Of a stretch of 64,000 nucleotides of DNA, positions 43,177 through 52,707 are shown piece after piece. The notes under the pieces are model-generated. The model saw only the letters and a program-made list of their open reading frames with translations. It had not been told where the DNA came from and did no database searches. The stretch's first letter is position 1; each line of letters starts with the position of its first letter. Position numbers and translations under genes: made by a program. The DNA comes from Gillisia mitskevichiae (GTDB lineage Bacteria; Bacteroidota; Bacteroidia; Flavobacteriales; Flavobacteriaceae): contig NZ_RBLG01000001.1 of the NCBI RefSeq assembly GCF_003634585.1, forward strand, positions 1 through 64,000, in the 5' to 3' direction.

Positions 43177-45333
43177 TTAATTCTTAATTGTAGCTACTTT
43201 AGATCTTTTAATATTGTTAACCTTAATATCTTCTAGTACATTAATAGCTTCTTCTATATAAACATCACCAGTTAAGCTGGTATGCCATCTATCTCTCTTT
43301 TCTTTCAAGATAGTATCAGATGTATATAATTCAACTTCATAAGGCAAAGATTCATAGGTTAGATTAGAAGTATAATCTGAAATTGCATCAAATCTCTTCG
43401 CATCTTTCTCTGTAAGCAATCTATGATTTTGATATGCAGTATAATTTAGTGGATAGATCTCTTCATCTCTTTTTTCCTTCACCCATTTCGCATTTTCAGC
43501 AATAAGGTTTAACTGAGCATTATTAGACATTCTAACATTACTATTTTTAATAGCATCTTCAAAGTCTATATACCCATCCCAAATTTTATATTTAGCTGCT
43601 TTAATTTGATCCCAAGGCAATGGGTTTTCATAATCCTTCTCCCCAATATCTATATAACTATATCTATCTGGAACAACCACGTCACTTTTAACACCTTCTA
43701 ACTGGGTAGAACCTCCATTTACTCTATAGAACTTCTGAGTAGTCAACTTCAAGGCTCCAAGATCTCCATATTCATTACTTCTTACAGTTTGATTAAGATC
43801 TATCACATTTTGAACAGTACCTTTTCCATAAGTTTGTTTACTTCCAATAATGATCGCTCTTTTATAATCCTGCATTGCGGCCGCGAGAATTTCTGAAGCT
43901 GAAGCAGATAATTCATTTACTAATATCACTAAAGGACCATCCCAAAGAATGCTTGGATCTTGATCTTCTAAGATCTCCTGACCTACGCCTTTACTTTTTA
44001 CTTGTACCACAGGACCTTTTTCAATAAATAATCCAGCGATATCCACAACTGTTTTCAAGGATCCTCCGCCATTGTTTCTAAGATCTAAAACAAGACCTTC
44101 CATTCCTGCCTTCTTCAATCTAATAATTTCCTTTTCTACATCTGATGCAGCATTCCTGTCTGCATAATTTTCCATATCAAAATAGAACTTAGGAAGATTT
44201 ATAAGTCCAAATTCTCTACCCTCTTTATTCACTAAAGCAGATTTAGCATAGGTTTCCTCCAATTCTACAACATCTCTAGTAATGGTAACATCTTCTATAT
44301 TACCCATCACCTTTTTCTTCACCGTTAAAGTAACCTTTGAATCTTTTGGCCCCTTTATAAGGTTAACTGCATCATCCAAACGCATCCCTACAATACTTAC
44401 AGGGTCCTTTTCCTTTTCTTGTCTAACTTTTAAAATGATATCTCCTTCGCTTAATTTATCACTTAACCATGCCGGACCTCCAGAGATCACTTCCATAATA
44501 GTAATATTATCGCTTTTCTTCTGAAGTCTTGCTCCAATACCTTCTAGTTTACCAGACATTGCAATGTCAAATCGATCTTTATCCTGTGGGGCAAAGTAAA
44601 AGGTGTGTGGGTCAAATTCCTCTACAATCGCATTTATGTATACCGTAAAATAATCTTTGCGTTCCAACTCCTCACTAAAATCAAAATATTCATCCATAGA
44701 GGTAAGAATAGTTTCTCGTGCTTCTTTCTCCAATTCCACATCAGATTTCACTTTAAATGATGGATCTTTTTCTAATTCTTTTTCTTGAACTTCTTTGCTA
44801 TCGTAATAATTTCCAAGGGTACTAAACTTCAATTGCTTTCTCCAACGTTCTTTCAATTCTGCTCTAGTAGAGATATAATCTATCTCCTCATAATTGGTAT
44901 TTATTTCTTCATCTTCAGAAAAATCGAATGGTTCTGCTAAAATCTCTTTATAAATTCCTCGAACTTCTTTCATTCTTTCCAATAACCTATCATGAGTTAA
45001 ATTGAAAAAAGTAAGATCTTTTCCTCTTATCTGGTCATCAATCTTATCTTGATAAACTACAAATTCCTCTATATCCTTTTCATAGAAAAATCGTTTTAAA
45101 GGATCTACAGCATCTAAATAATCTTTATATACTTCTTTGGAAAAACCATCGTCTATAGACTTAGCATCGTAATGTCCTCTTTCAAGCACATAAGTAATAA
45201 GATCTATTAGTAATTTATCTTTATTAGGGTCATTGAAAGTTTTCGTAGTAAAACTGCATGATGCAGCCGCCATAAGTAGCACCAACACCAAAAATTTATA
45301 GTTCCTTTTCATAAAGCGAATATATTTCATCAT
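43177..45333 (-). CDS. prc: Carboxy-terminal processing protease (S41, Prc/Tsp)
   Basis: A 718-residue periplasmic tail-specific protease. It has an N-terminal export signal with a lipobox-like SCSF (Cys26), a helical N-terminal domain, a PDZ domain (about 240-330, GIGARLQKKSDNITIMEVIS), the S41 catalytic core with the nucleophile in NELSASASEILAAAM and the general-base lysine in KQTYGKGTVQ, and a C-terminal DUF3340-type helical domain. It degrades or trims envelope proteins. The 13-base palindrome ACAAATAATTTGT near 45385-45397 lies in the shared upstream region with surE and may be a two-way control site. Confidence 0.96.
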   Translation of the reverse strand: MMKYIRFMKRNYKFLVLVLLMAAASCSFTTKTFNDPNKDKLLIDLITYVLERGHYDAKSIDDGFSKEVYKDYLDAVDPLKRFFYEKDIEEFVVYQDKIDDQIRGKDLTFFNLTHDRLLERMKEVRGIYKEILAEPFDFSEDEEINTNYEEIDYISTRAELKERWRKQLKFSTLGNYYDSKEVQEKELEKDPSFKVKSDVELEKEARETILTSMDEYFDFSEELERKDYFTVYINAIVEEFDPHTFYFAPQDKDRFDIAMSGKLEGIGARLQKKSDNITIMEVISGGPAWLSDKLSEGDIILKVRQEKEKDPVSIVGMRLDDAVNLIKGPKDSKVTLTVKKKVMGNIEDVTITRDVVELEETYAKSALVNKEGREFGLINLPKFYFDMENYADRNAASDVEKEIIRLKKAGMEGLVLDLRNNGGGSLKTVVDIAGLFIEKGPVVQVKSKGVGQEILEDQDPSILWDGPLVILVNELSASASEILAAAMQDYKRAIIIGSKQTYGKGTVQNVIDLNQTVRSNEYGDLGALKLTTQKFYRVNGGSTQLEGVKSDVVVPDRYSYIDIGEKDYENPLPWDQIKAAKYKIWDGYIDFEDAIKNSNVRMSNNAQLNLIAENAKWVKEKRDEEIYPLNYTAYQNHRLLTEKDAKRFDAISDYTSNLTYESLPYEVELYTSDTILKEKRDRWHTSLTGDVYIEEAINVLEDIKVNNIKRSKVATIKN

Positions 45334-45384
45334 TTAATATCAATCTATATGTACTAAAAATTGTGCCAACACTCATCATTTGCA

Positions 45385-45397
45385 CAAATAATTTGTT
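45385..45397. promoter_or_regulatory. Palindrome in the prc-surE divergent region
   Basis: ACAAATAATTTGT is a perfect palindrome. Each arm resembles a -7 box with the TA replaced by AT (ATTATTTG, ATAATTTG). Position between divergent genes suggests a shared promoter or operator, not proven. Confidence 0.3.
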
Positions 45398-45459
45398 AGA
45401 CCACTAAGATAAGCTTTCCTTTGAGAATTATTATTTTAGCAGCCTTAAAATATTTATCT

Positions 45460-46242
45460 ATGTCTCAAGAAAAACCTCTTATATTAGTCACAAATGACGA
45501 TGGAATTACTGCCCCTGGGATTCGAACATTAATCGAAGTGATGAAAGAACTGGGTGATGTAATAGTTGTTGCTCCAGATAGACCTCAAAGTGCCATGGGA
45601 CACGCAATCACCATTACCGACACGCTTTATTGTGACGAAGTTACAATCAACAAAAAATATAGTCATAAAGAATATAGTTGCTCTGGAACTCCAGCCGATT
45701 GTGTGAAAATCGCCACACAAGAAATTTTACATCGAAAACCAGACCTTTGTGTAAGCGGAATAAATCATGGTTCTAACTCATCTATTAATGTGATCTACTC
45801 AGGAACAATGAGTGCTGCAGTGGAAGCTGGAATTGAGGGAATTCCTGCAATAGGCTTTTCATTGTTGGATTATTCTTTAAGTGCAGACTTTGAACCCACA
45901 AAGAAATTTATAAAAGCGATCACCAAAAAAGTTCTTAAAAACGGACTTGCAAAAGGCGTGGTCTTAAATGTGAATTTACCTAAACTACAGGAAAAAGAAA
46001 TTAAAGGAATTAAAATCTGCCGACAAGCCAAAGCTTATTGGGTGGAGGAATTCGATAAGAGAACGAGTCCGCAAGGAAGGGATTATTACTGGTTAACAGG
46101 TAAATTTGTAAATGAAGATAGCGGGCAAGATACAGACGAATGGGCCCTAGAAAATGGATATGTTTCTGTAGTTCCTGTTCAATTTGATCTTACGGCGCAT
46201 CATTATATTAAAGATCTTAACGATTGGGAATTAAATGATTAA
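45460..46242 (+). CDS. surE: 5'/3'-nucleotidase SurE
   Basis: A 260-residue phosphatase that removes phosphate from nucleoside monophosphates. The metal-binding start LVTNDDGITAPGI, the SGTPADCVKIA block and VSGINHGSNSSINVIYSGTM are typical. The ATG at 45460 (MSQEKPLILVTNDDG) is chosen; an upstream in-frame TTG at 45421 would add a 13-residue tail not expected in the family. The end overlaps the next gene by 8 bases. It is the first gene of a plus-strand row with a small membrane protein, lpxB, an NlpC/P60 lipoprotein and comEC. Confidence 0.96.
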   Translation: MSQEKPLILVTNDDGITAPGIRTLIEVMKELGDVIVVAPDRPQSAMGHAITITDTLYCDEVTINKKYSHKEYSCSGTPADCVKIATQEILHRKPDLCVSGINHGSNSSINVIYSGTMSAAVEAGIEGIPAIGFSLLDYSLSADFEPTKKFIKAITKKVLKNGLAKGVVLNVNLPKLQEKEIKGIKICRQAKAYWVEEFDKRTSPQGRDYYWLTGKFVNEDSGQDTDEWALENGYVSVVPVQFDLTAHHYIKDLNDWELND

Positions 46243-46516
46243 AAAACACGTGTTTATTGGTTTCCTTATTGGTTTGTTAGCAAATCTTGCGGGAATATTC
46301 TTTTATATTCTGCTTTTTTCAAAAATGAGCTTAGAAGATACCCTTCAACATTCCTTACAAAATGATTATTTAGGGAAAATAATAGCGCTTGGCGCCATAT
46401 TAAACTTTTTCCCCTTTTTTGTTTTTATAAAGAAAAACCAGATCTATAAAGCGAGAGGAGTTCTTTTAGCTACCGTTCTTATGGCAGTGGTAATAGCAGT
46501 TACCAAATTTATTTGA
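46235..46516 (+). CDS. Small membrane protein of unknown function
   Basis: A 93-residue protein with three predicted membrane helices (about 6-28, 48-64 and 73-92) and a basic loop FIKKNQIYKARG. I do not recognise a named family, but it is tightly placed: it overlaps surE by 8 bases and precedes lpxB by 28 bases, which argues for a real gene translated with surE. A role linked to the envelope or lipid A is suggested only by position. Confidence 0.75.
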   Translation: MIKKHVFIGFLIGLLANLAGIFFYILLFSKMSLEDTLQHSLQNDYLGKIIALGAILNFFPFFVFIKKNQIYKARGVLLATVLMAVVIAVTKFI

Positions 46517-46544
46517 TAACTTTCAATCCTTAAAATCCCTTATA

Positions 46545-47660
46545 ATGAAATACTACCTTATTGCAGGTGAAGCTTCCGGAGATCTACATGCTTCCAATTT
46601 AATGTTGGCTTTAAAAAAGGTAGATCCAAAAGCAGAATTTAGGTTTTGGGGAGGTGATCTAATGCAAGAAGCTGGAGGAACTCTAGTAAAGCATTATCGG
46701 GAATTAGCATTTATGGGTTTTTTAGAAGTGATAGCTAATCTTAGAACCATATTAAAGAATATTAAAGTTTGTAAGAGTGATATTCTAAATTACAAGCCAG
46801 ATACCATAATTTTTATAGATTATCCAGGCTTTAATATGCGTATTGCCAAATGGGCAAAGGAGTTAAATATCTCTACTCAATACTATATTTCTCCGCAAAT
46901 CTGGGCTTGGAAAGAAAATAGGATCTCAGCAATAAAAAGGGATGTAGATAACATGTATGTGATCCTACCCTTCGAAAAGGATTTTTATGAAGAAAAACAT
47001 CAATTCCCAGTTCATTTTGTTGGGCATCCTTTACTAGATGCAATCGCTAAAAAAGAATTAGTTGTTCCAGATGAATTCAGAAAAAGGCATCAATTAGACG
47101 AAAGACCAATTATAGCTTTACTTCCTGGTAGTAGAAAACAAGAGATTTCCAAAATGTTGGAAACAATGTTAAGCATTACCGATGATTTTAAGGATTATCA
47201 ATTTATAATTGCCGGAGCACCTAGCCAAGATCCAGAATTTTATAAGCCATTTATCAAAAAGAAAAATATTCATTTGGTAATGAATAATACTTACGATGTC
47301 CTAAGTCTTTCTACTGCAGCACTCGTAACCTCTGGAACAGCTACTTTAGAAACAGCTTTGTTTAAGGTACCAGAAGTTGTTTGTTATAAAGGGAGTACAA
47401 TTTCTTATCAGATCGCAAAAAGAGTAGTGGATTTAGACTATATTTCGCTGGTTAATTTGATCATGGACAAAGAAGTAGTTACAGAATTGATCCAGAGTGA
47501 CTTTAATCCGAAAAAATTAAAAGAAGAGCTCGATAAAATATTAGATCCTGCAAACAGGAATACAATATTTGAGGCATACTTTGAGTTAGAAAGAAAGTTA
47601 GGGGGAGCAGGAGCTAGTGAAAAGACTGCACAACTAATATTTAATAGTATCATAAAATAA
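46545..47660 (+). CDS. lpxB: Lipid-A-disaccharide synthase
   Basis: A 371-residue glycosyltransferase (GT19) that joins UDP-diacylglucosamine and lipid X to give the lipid A disaccharide. Typical sequence: AGEASGDLHASNLM at the N-terminus, FWGGDLMQEAGG, IFIDYPGFNMRIAKWAK, YYISPQIWAWKENRI, and in the donor domain LLPGSRKQEI and TSGTATLETALFKVPEVVCY. Length is normal. It begins 28 bases after the small membrane protein and is followed within 10 bases by the NlpC/P60 gene. Confidence 0.97.
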   Translation: MKYYLIAGEASGDLHASNLMLALKKVDPKAEFRFWGGDLMQEAGGTLVKHYRELAFMGFLEVIANLRTILKNIKVCKSDILNYKPDTIIFIDYPGFNMRIAKWAKELNISTQYYISPQIWAWKENRISAIKRDVDNMYVILPFEKDFYEEKHQFPVHFVGHPLLDAIAKKELVVPDEFRKRHQLDERPIIALLPGSRKQEISKMLETMLSITDDFKDYQFIIAGAPSQDPEFYKPFIKKKNIHLVMNNTYDVLSLSTAALVTSGTATLETALFKVPEVVCYKGSTISYQIAKRVVDLDYISLVNLIMDKEVVTELIQSDFNPKKLKEELDKILDPANRNTIFEAYFELERKLGGAGASEKTAQLIFNSIIK

Positions 47661-47669
47661 CATTTTTAT

Positions 47670-48236
47670 ATGAGTAGATATTCTTACTACGTGTTTTTTA
47701 TCATGTTTTCTCTTTTGCTAACTAGTTGCGGTGCTTCCAAAACCAAAAGGGCTGTTGTCCAACAAAATTTGAATTCCAACGAAGTAATAATCAACCACAA
47801 GGCTCCAGAAAATAAAATAAATACAGCTGCGGCCTCAGTACAGCCAAAAGACAACCGGGTTTATAATATCACATCCACTGCACTAAAGTTTAAAGGGACT
47901 AAATATAAGTACGGGGGAACTACAGAAAATGGAATGGATTGTTCCGGGCTCGTATTCACCTCATTCTTAGAAGAGAATATACAACTTCCACGCTCTTCCA
48001 GAGATATGTCTTTAGAAGGCGAGCGCTTATCTTTAGTAGATGTAAATATTGGAGATCTCTTGTTTTTTGAAACCAATAAGAATAAAAAAGTAATAAATCA
48101 TGTAGGATTGGTGGTGGAAATTCAGCCAGGACATATTTTCTTCATACATTCTTCTTCCTCCAAAGGCGTAATAGTGTCTTCATTAGCAGACGATTATTGG
48201 TTTGATCATTTTGTAATGGCAAGGCGAGTGATCTAA
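47670..48236 (+). CDS. NlpC/P60 (C40) family lipoprotein
   Basis: A 188-residue envelope lipoprotein (lipobox LLTSC, Cys20) with a C-terminal NlpC/P60 peptidase domain. The catalytic Cys91 (GMDCSGLV), His144 (NHVGLVVE) and a third polar residue at His160 (FFIHSSS) are in place. It probably cleaves peptidoglycan stem peptides. It is transcribed with lpxB and comEC. Confidence 0.93.
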   Translation: MSRYSYYVFFIMFSLLLTSCGASKTKRAVVQQNLNSNEVIINHKAPENKINTAAASVQPKDNRVYNITSTALKFKGTKYKYGGTTENGMDCSGLVFTSFLEENIQLPRSSRDMSLEGERLSLVDVNIGDLLFFETNKNKKVINHVGLVVEIQPGHIFFIHSSSSKGVIVSSLADDYWFDHFVMARRVI

Positions 48237-48274
48237 TTATTTACTATCTTCAATAGACATTTAGACTTTGGAGA

Positions 48275-50323
48275 TTGTACAACTTTACACTTATAAAACT
48301 TACATTTTTTCTAATAGTCGGGATACTATTAGGATTTTATATTGATATTTCGCTCTTCATCCTTTTAACGACTGGTGTCCTACTATTTTCAGCATTCCTA
48401 ATCACTTATTTTCTAGCAAAAAAAAGTTTCCTTCAAAATCCCATCTTTGGTGTTTTCGGTTTCCTAATGTTCTTATATCTAGGGTTTGTAGCTTCCTATT
48501 CCCAACTACCTAAAAATAATTCCGACCACTTTACAAACCATATACACACTATATCAGATGGCTCTTCTCCATTAATTTTTGCTGAAGTTCATGAAATATT
48601 AAAACCGGGCGTTTATCAAGATAGATATATTTTAAAGCTTACCCTACTGGATTCAAACTATACTGAAGGGAAATTACTTTTAAATATTTCTAAAGACAGC
48701 TTATTGCCAAGGCTAAAAGTTGGTCAACGTCTCGTGACTTTAGGTCAATTTAAAGATATACAAGGAAGTTTAAACCCTTATCAATTTAACTACAGTCGTT
48801 ATATGAAAACTTTGGGAGTTTACAGCCAACTAAATATTCTCCCAAACCAATTTAAAACACTCGAAACTTCCACAAATTCCTTCCGATCTTACTCCGGGGA
48901 CTTAAGAGAATACATCATCTACAAACTAAGAAAACAAAACTTCAGTAAAGATGAATTAGCCGTAATCCAAGCATTGCTATTAGGCCAGAGACAGGAATTA
49001 TCATCCGAAATTCAACAGAACTATGCGTCAGCAGGAGTGATACATATTTTAGCAGTCTCTGGATTGCATGTAGGGATCATTTTATTTCTTCTCAACTGGG
49101 TTTTAAAATTTATGGATAGCTGGAAATACGGAAAAGCTGTTAAAACACTCATTCTACTAATATCTCTTTGGGGTTTTGCGCTTATTGCTGGTCTCTCACC
49201 ATCTGTGGTACGCGCTGTTAGCATGTTTTCCTTTGTAGCTATTGGATTGCAATTAAACCGGAGAACCAGCATTCTAAACACGTTATTTGCTTCACTATTA
49301 ATTCTATTACTAATAAATCCCCTATTTCTATTTCAGGTAGGATTCCAACTAAGTTATTCAGCTGTCTTTGCTATCGTAGTTTTTCAGCCTGCAATTATGA
49401 AATTAATAAATACTGAAAATAAATCTTTGAGATATATTTGGAAGATCGTCTCGGTTACTCTCGCCGCACAAATTGGAGTATTGCCTTTAAGTTTATTTTA
49501 TTTCCATCAATTTCCGGGGTTATTTCTAATTTCCAACATCCTCATTTTGCCTTTTATGAGCTTAATATTAGCTGTAGGAATTATATTGATATTTCTAATC
49601 CTCCTCGGAATAAATCCGTTTCTATTATCCACAACTTATGCTTGGATGATTTCAACATTAAATAACTTTGTAGCATTTATAGCTTCGCAAAACACATTTA
49701 TAATAAAAGATATTTCATTTTCGCTATTTCTATGTTTATCGTTTTTTGTGCTGCTTATCTCGATATCGTTTCTTCTGAAGAAAATAAGCTTTAGAAATAT
49801 TGCCTTAGTATTAAGTTCCATAATACTTATCCAAATGGTTTTCTTATATGAAAAGCTGGAAAAACCTATCAACGAGCTTGTGATCTTTCATAGGTCACGA
49901 AATACAGATATAGGGATAACACGTAATAATAACTTCAATCATTTTAGTTCCAATACACAGGAAAAACCAGGATTTATAAGAGATTATGAAACAGGAAGTA
50001 AATTACAAACCGATACAATTTTAAAGTTGAAGAATATTTATTCATTTGCCGAGAAAGACATCCTTGTTTTAGATAGTCTTGGAATTTATAAAGTGAATAA
50101 GCTTAAACCAAAGCTCATATTGCTTACCAATTCTCCAAAATTAAATCTGGAAAGACTAATCACAGATCTAAAACCTGAACAAATAATTGCTGATGGCAGT
50201 AATTACAAAAATCTTATTGCGATCTGGCGAAAAACTGCTGAAAATAAAAAGCTCCCTTTTCACGCTACTGGCGAAAAGGGAGCTTTTATAATAAAATCAG
50301 TAACTAGTACTGAAGGTAACTAA
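48275..50323 (+). CDS. comEC: ComEC/Rec2-type DNA uptake membrane protein
   Basis: A 682-residue membrane protein with an N-terminal DUF4131-type region, then the competence domain with LLLGQRQELSSEIQQNYASA and HILAVSGLHVGIILFLLNW, many membrane helices, and a short C-terminal region; the metallo-beta-lactamase domain of Bacillus ComEC is missing, as is usual for the Bacteroidota form. It may transport single-stranded DNA into the cytoplasm. No ATG fits; the TTG at 48275 follows an in-frame stop at 48254-48256 and is the best start. The last codons contain a 15-base perfect hairpin (50247-50287). Confidence 0.9.
   Translation: MYNFTLIKLTFFLIVGILLGFYIDISLFILLTTGVLLFSAFLITYFLAKKSFLQNPIFGVFGFLMFLYLGFVASYSQLPKNNSDHFTNHIHTISDGSSPLIFAEVHEILKPGVYQDRYILKLTLLDSNYTEGKLLLNISKDSLLPRLKVGQRLVTLGQFKDIQGSLNPYQFNYSRYMKTLGVYSQLNILPNQFKTLETSTNSFRSYSGDLREYIIYKLRKQNFSKDELAVIQALLLGQRQELSSEIQQNYASAGVIHILAVSGLHVGIILFLLNWVLKFMDSWKYGKAVKTLILLISLWGFALIAGLSPSVVRAVSMFSFVAIGLQLNRRTSILNTLFASLLILLLINPLFLFQVGFQLSYSAVFAIVVFQPAIMKLINTENKSLRYIWKIVSVTLAAQIGVLPLSLFYFHQFPGLFLISNILILPFMSLILAVGIILIFLILLGINPFLLSTTYAWMISTLNNFVAFIASQNTFIIKDISFSLFLCLSFFVLLISISFLLKKISFRNIALVLSSIILIQMVFLYEKLEKPINELVIFHRSRNTDIGITRNNNFNHFSSNTQEKPGFIRDYETGSKLQTDTILKLKNIYSFAEKDILVLDSLGIYKVNKLKPKLILLTNSPKLNLERLITDLKPEQIIADGSNYKNLIAIWRKTAENKKLPFHATGEKGAFIIKSVTSTEGN
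50247..50287. terminator. Bidirectional terminator-like hairpin inside the comEC 3' end
   Basis: Fifteen-base perfect stem AAAAGCTCCCTTTTC / GAAAAGGGAGCTTTT with an 11-base loop. It lies inside the comEC reading frame, 36 bases before its stop, and downstream of the convergent thioredoxin-like gene. Confidence 0.7.
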
Positions 50324-50330
50324 CTAACAC

Positions 50331-50873
50331 TTAATCTTTAAAAGTCCCTTTGAACTCTTTTTCATACTTGCCCCACGCATCTGCAGTGGTTAATTTTTTA
50401 TAATCGTTGTTCGCAATCATTTTAAGAAAGATCTCTAACTGCTCTGGGGTTCTATAACCCACTACAGGTGCGATAACATTAGATTTTTCATCGAAAAAAA
50501 CTAAACTTGGATAGCCACTAATTTTCAAAGCATTTGCTAAAAAATGCTGACTGTTCCTGCCTTTCCTTTTAGGATCGTGATTAGGGTTTGTATACTTAAA
50601 ATCTTTATATATAACTTCTTCTGTACCTTCTGCATCAAATTTTACAGGGTAAAAATGCTTATTTACATAATTCACTACATCCTTATTGGTAAATGTATTT
50701 TTATCCATCAACTTGCATGGTCCACACCAAGTAGTATAAGCATCCATCAAGATCTTTTTGGGTTGCTTTTCCTGAGCTTCCAGAGCTTCGTTCATGCTCA
50801 TCCATTTTATTTCTTGAGCTTGTGTAAATCCAGAAACCAACAAAATCAATAAAATGCTAATCTTTTTATTCAT
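50331..50873 (-). CDS. Thioredoxin-fold periplasmic protein
   Basis: A 180-residue exported protein: signal peptide (to about residue 20, TQAQ), then a thioredoxin domain with the redox motif TTWCGPCKLM (Cys50, Cys53) and the cis-proline loop SGYPSLVFFDEKSN. The CGPC motif and the N-terminal domain order resemble the DUF255/thioredoxin_7-like disulfide reductases. It is the last gene of the DPP-IV/POT row, 44 bases after a POT transporter. A role in keeping secreted peptidases or imported peptides reduced is inference. Confidence 0.88.
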   Translation of the reverse strand: MNKKISILLILLVSGFTQAQEIKWMSMNEALEAQEKQPKKILMDAYTTWCGPCKLMDKNTFTNKDVVNYVNKHFYPVKFDAEGTEEVIYKDFKYTNPNHDPKRKGRNSQHFLANALKISGYPSLVFFDEKSNVIAPVVGYRTPEQLEIFLKMIANNDYKKLTTADAWGKYEKEFKGTFKD

Positions 50874-50917
50874 ACTTCTAATTTAAAAAGTTTTCCTACT
50901 CAATTATCATTCCGAAG

Positions 50918-52699
50918 TTATCTAATATCGTGCATCAGCCTTTTTAGAAGTGGATTAAGTAAAGCTACCAAAACTCCACCAGCGATAGGCACAATAGTAA
51001 ATATCAAGAAAAATGTAGAAAGATCATATTCCTGAGTAACCGTTTCTATCATTCCTCCTAAAGATCCCGCTAATTTATTTCCTATAGCAATTGCTAAATA
51101 CCACATCCCGAACATAAAGGCAATCATTCTTGCCGGCACTAACTTACTCACATAAGATAATCCCAAAGGTGAAAGACATAATTCTCCTAAAGTATGTAAT
51201 AAGTAAGCTAATATTAACCAGATCATACTCACTTTTGCTCCTTCAGCAACTCCACTAGATCCAAGCGCTAACAGACCAAATCCTAGTCCGAGTAAGATTA
51301 ATCCGAAGCTATATTTAAATGCCGCAGACGGATTATATTTACTTTCCCACCATTTAGAGAAGAAAGAGGCAAATACAATTATAAAAAAGGAATTTAATAT
51401 ACTAAACCAAGAAACGGTGATCTCTGTAGTTTCTGCTGTAAATTCTCTAAACAACATCCAAACTACCAGTGCCCAAATTCCAGCAAAACAAATTCCTAAA
51501 ATGATATTAGATCCCGGAATCTTATTAAAGGTTTGTTTCCATAATAAATATAGAACCCAAGTAATAATTGCTAATGGTACTACCGTTAATAAGGCATTTA
51601 CTACATTAAAAATAGTGGCTGAATTTCCTACTAGTACCCTGTCTACATTATCCCGTGCAAAAATAATAAGGGATGAAGCTCCTTGTTCAAAAGACATAAA
51701 AAAGAAAACAGTAAAAAACGCAAAAATTATTACTGCTATCAATCTGTCTCTAACAATTCGAGAATATCTAGAGATCCTGGAAATAACCAGAATTAAAAAT
51801 AAAATTAAACCTATTATAGCTATTCCTATTGGCCCGTTGAGGGGTTCTCCTCCAAAATTCACTGGCAGAACTTCTGGAAACAAATTAACATTTGCTATTT
51901 TAGATAAAGGATCATTAATTAAATACACAAATCCTATACTAGCAGATGCTGCAACCAAGATCTTATCTATTAGAGTAAAAGGATTCGGTTTATGAGCTAC
52001 TCCTTTGCTTTCTTCTTCGCGTAAATGTTTTTCAGCTAATTCTTTATCTGGAACTCCACCTACTTTTCCAAAAAGAGGTTTAGCCAACCAAAACTGAAGT
52101 GTACCTAATAACATAAAAATACCAGCAAGACCAAAGCCCCAACTCCATCCTATTTTTTCTGCAAGATATCCACATAACATCATTCCAAAAAAGGCACCTG
52201 CATTAACTCCCATGTAAAATATGGTGTAAGCGCCATCTTTCTTATCAGATTTGCCCTCATACATTTCAGAAATAATAGAAGTGATATTAGGCTTAAAGAA
52301 ACCAGTACCAATCACTAATAATCCTAATCCGAAGTATAAAGAAAATTCTGTTTCTAGAGCCATGGAAGCATGACCAAGCGTCATTATTCCCGCGCCTATA
52401 ATCACAGCCCAACGATAGCCTGTAAATTTATCGGCAATTAAGCCTCCCAATATTGGTGTTAAATATAGCAACCCGGCATAGGTTCCAAAAAGAGCACCTG
52501 CATTTTCTGCAGACCAACCCCATCCAGGATTGTCTACTCCCACAATGGCCATGGTCAGGAAGTTAACCAAGAGCACTCTCATTCCGTAGAATGAGAAGCG
52601 TTCCCACATTTCGGTAAAAAATAAAACAAATAATCCAGAAGGATGACCTAAGACATTGGATTTAAAAAAATCTACAGGAGTCGCCTTTTCTACAACCAT
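50918..52699 (-). CDS. POT-family proton-coupled peptide transporter
   Basis: A 593-residue major-facilitator protein of the PTR2/POT family with about 14 predicted helices. The ExxER motif appears in FFTEMWERFSFYGMRVLL, and the PTR2 signature lies in GAYTIFYMGVNAGAFFGMML. It imports di- and tripeptides with protons. It begins 8 bases after another POT gene and follows a DPP-IV gene, so dipeptides cut outside are imported by the neighbours. Confidence 0.94.
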   Translation of the reverse strand: MVVEKATPVDFFKSNVLGHPSGLFVLFFTEMWERFSFYGMRVLLVNFLTMAIVGVDNPGWGWSAENAGALFGTYAGLLYLTPILGGLIADKFTGYRWAVIIGAGIMTLGHASMALETEFSLYFGLGLLVIGTGFFKPNITSIISEMYEGKSDKKDGAYTIFYMGVNAGAFFGMMLCGYLAEKIGWSWGFGLAGIFMLLGTLQFWLAKPLFGKVGGVPDKELAEKHLREEESKGVAHKPNPFTLIDKILVAASASIGFVYLINDPLSKIANVNLFPEVLPVNFGGEPLNGPIGIAIIGLILFLILVISRISRYSRIVRDRLIAVIIFAFFTVFFFMSFEQGASSLIIFARDNVDRVLVGNSATIFNVVNALLTVVPLAIITWVLYLLWKQTFNKIPGSNIILGICFAGIWALVVWMLFREFTAETTEITVSWFSILNSFFIIVFASFFSKWWESKYNPSAAFKYSFGLILLGLGFGLLALGSSGVAEGAKVSMIWLILAYLLHTLGELCLSPLGLSYVSKLVPARMIAFMFGMWYLAIAIGNKLAGSLGGMIETVTQEYDLSTFFLIFTIVPIAGGVLVALLNPLLKRLMHDIR

Positions 52700-52707
52700 A
52701 ATCCTGC

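Noticed and set aside
45421-45459. TTG-initiated extension of surE
   Set aside because: Adds 13 residues ahead of the conserved start; ATG at 45460 fits the family.
51417-51995. 192-codon plus-strand frame opposite the second POT gene
   Set aside because: It is the antisense of a membrane protein, with no promoter or recognisable domain.
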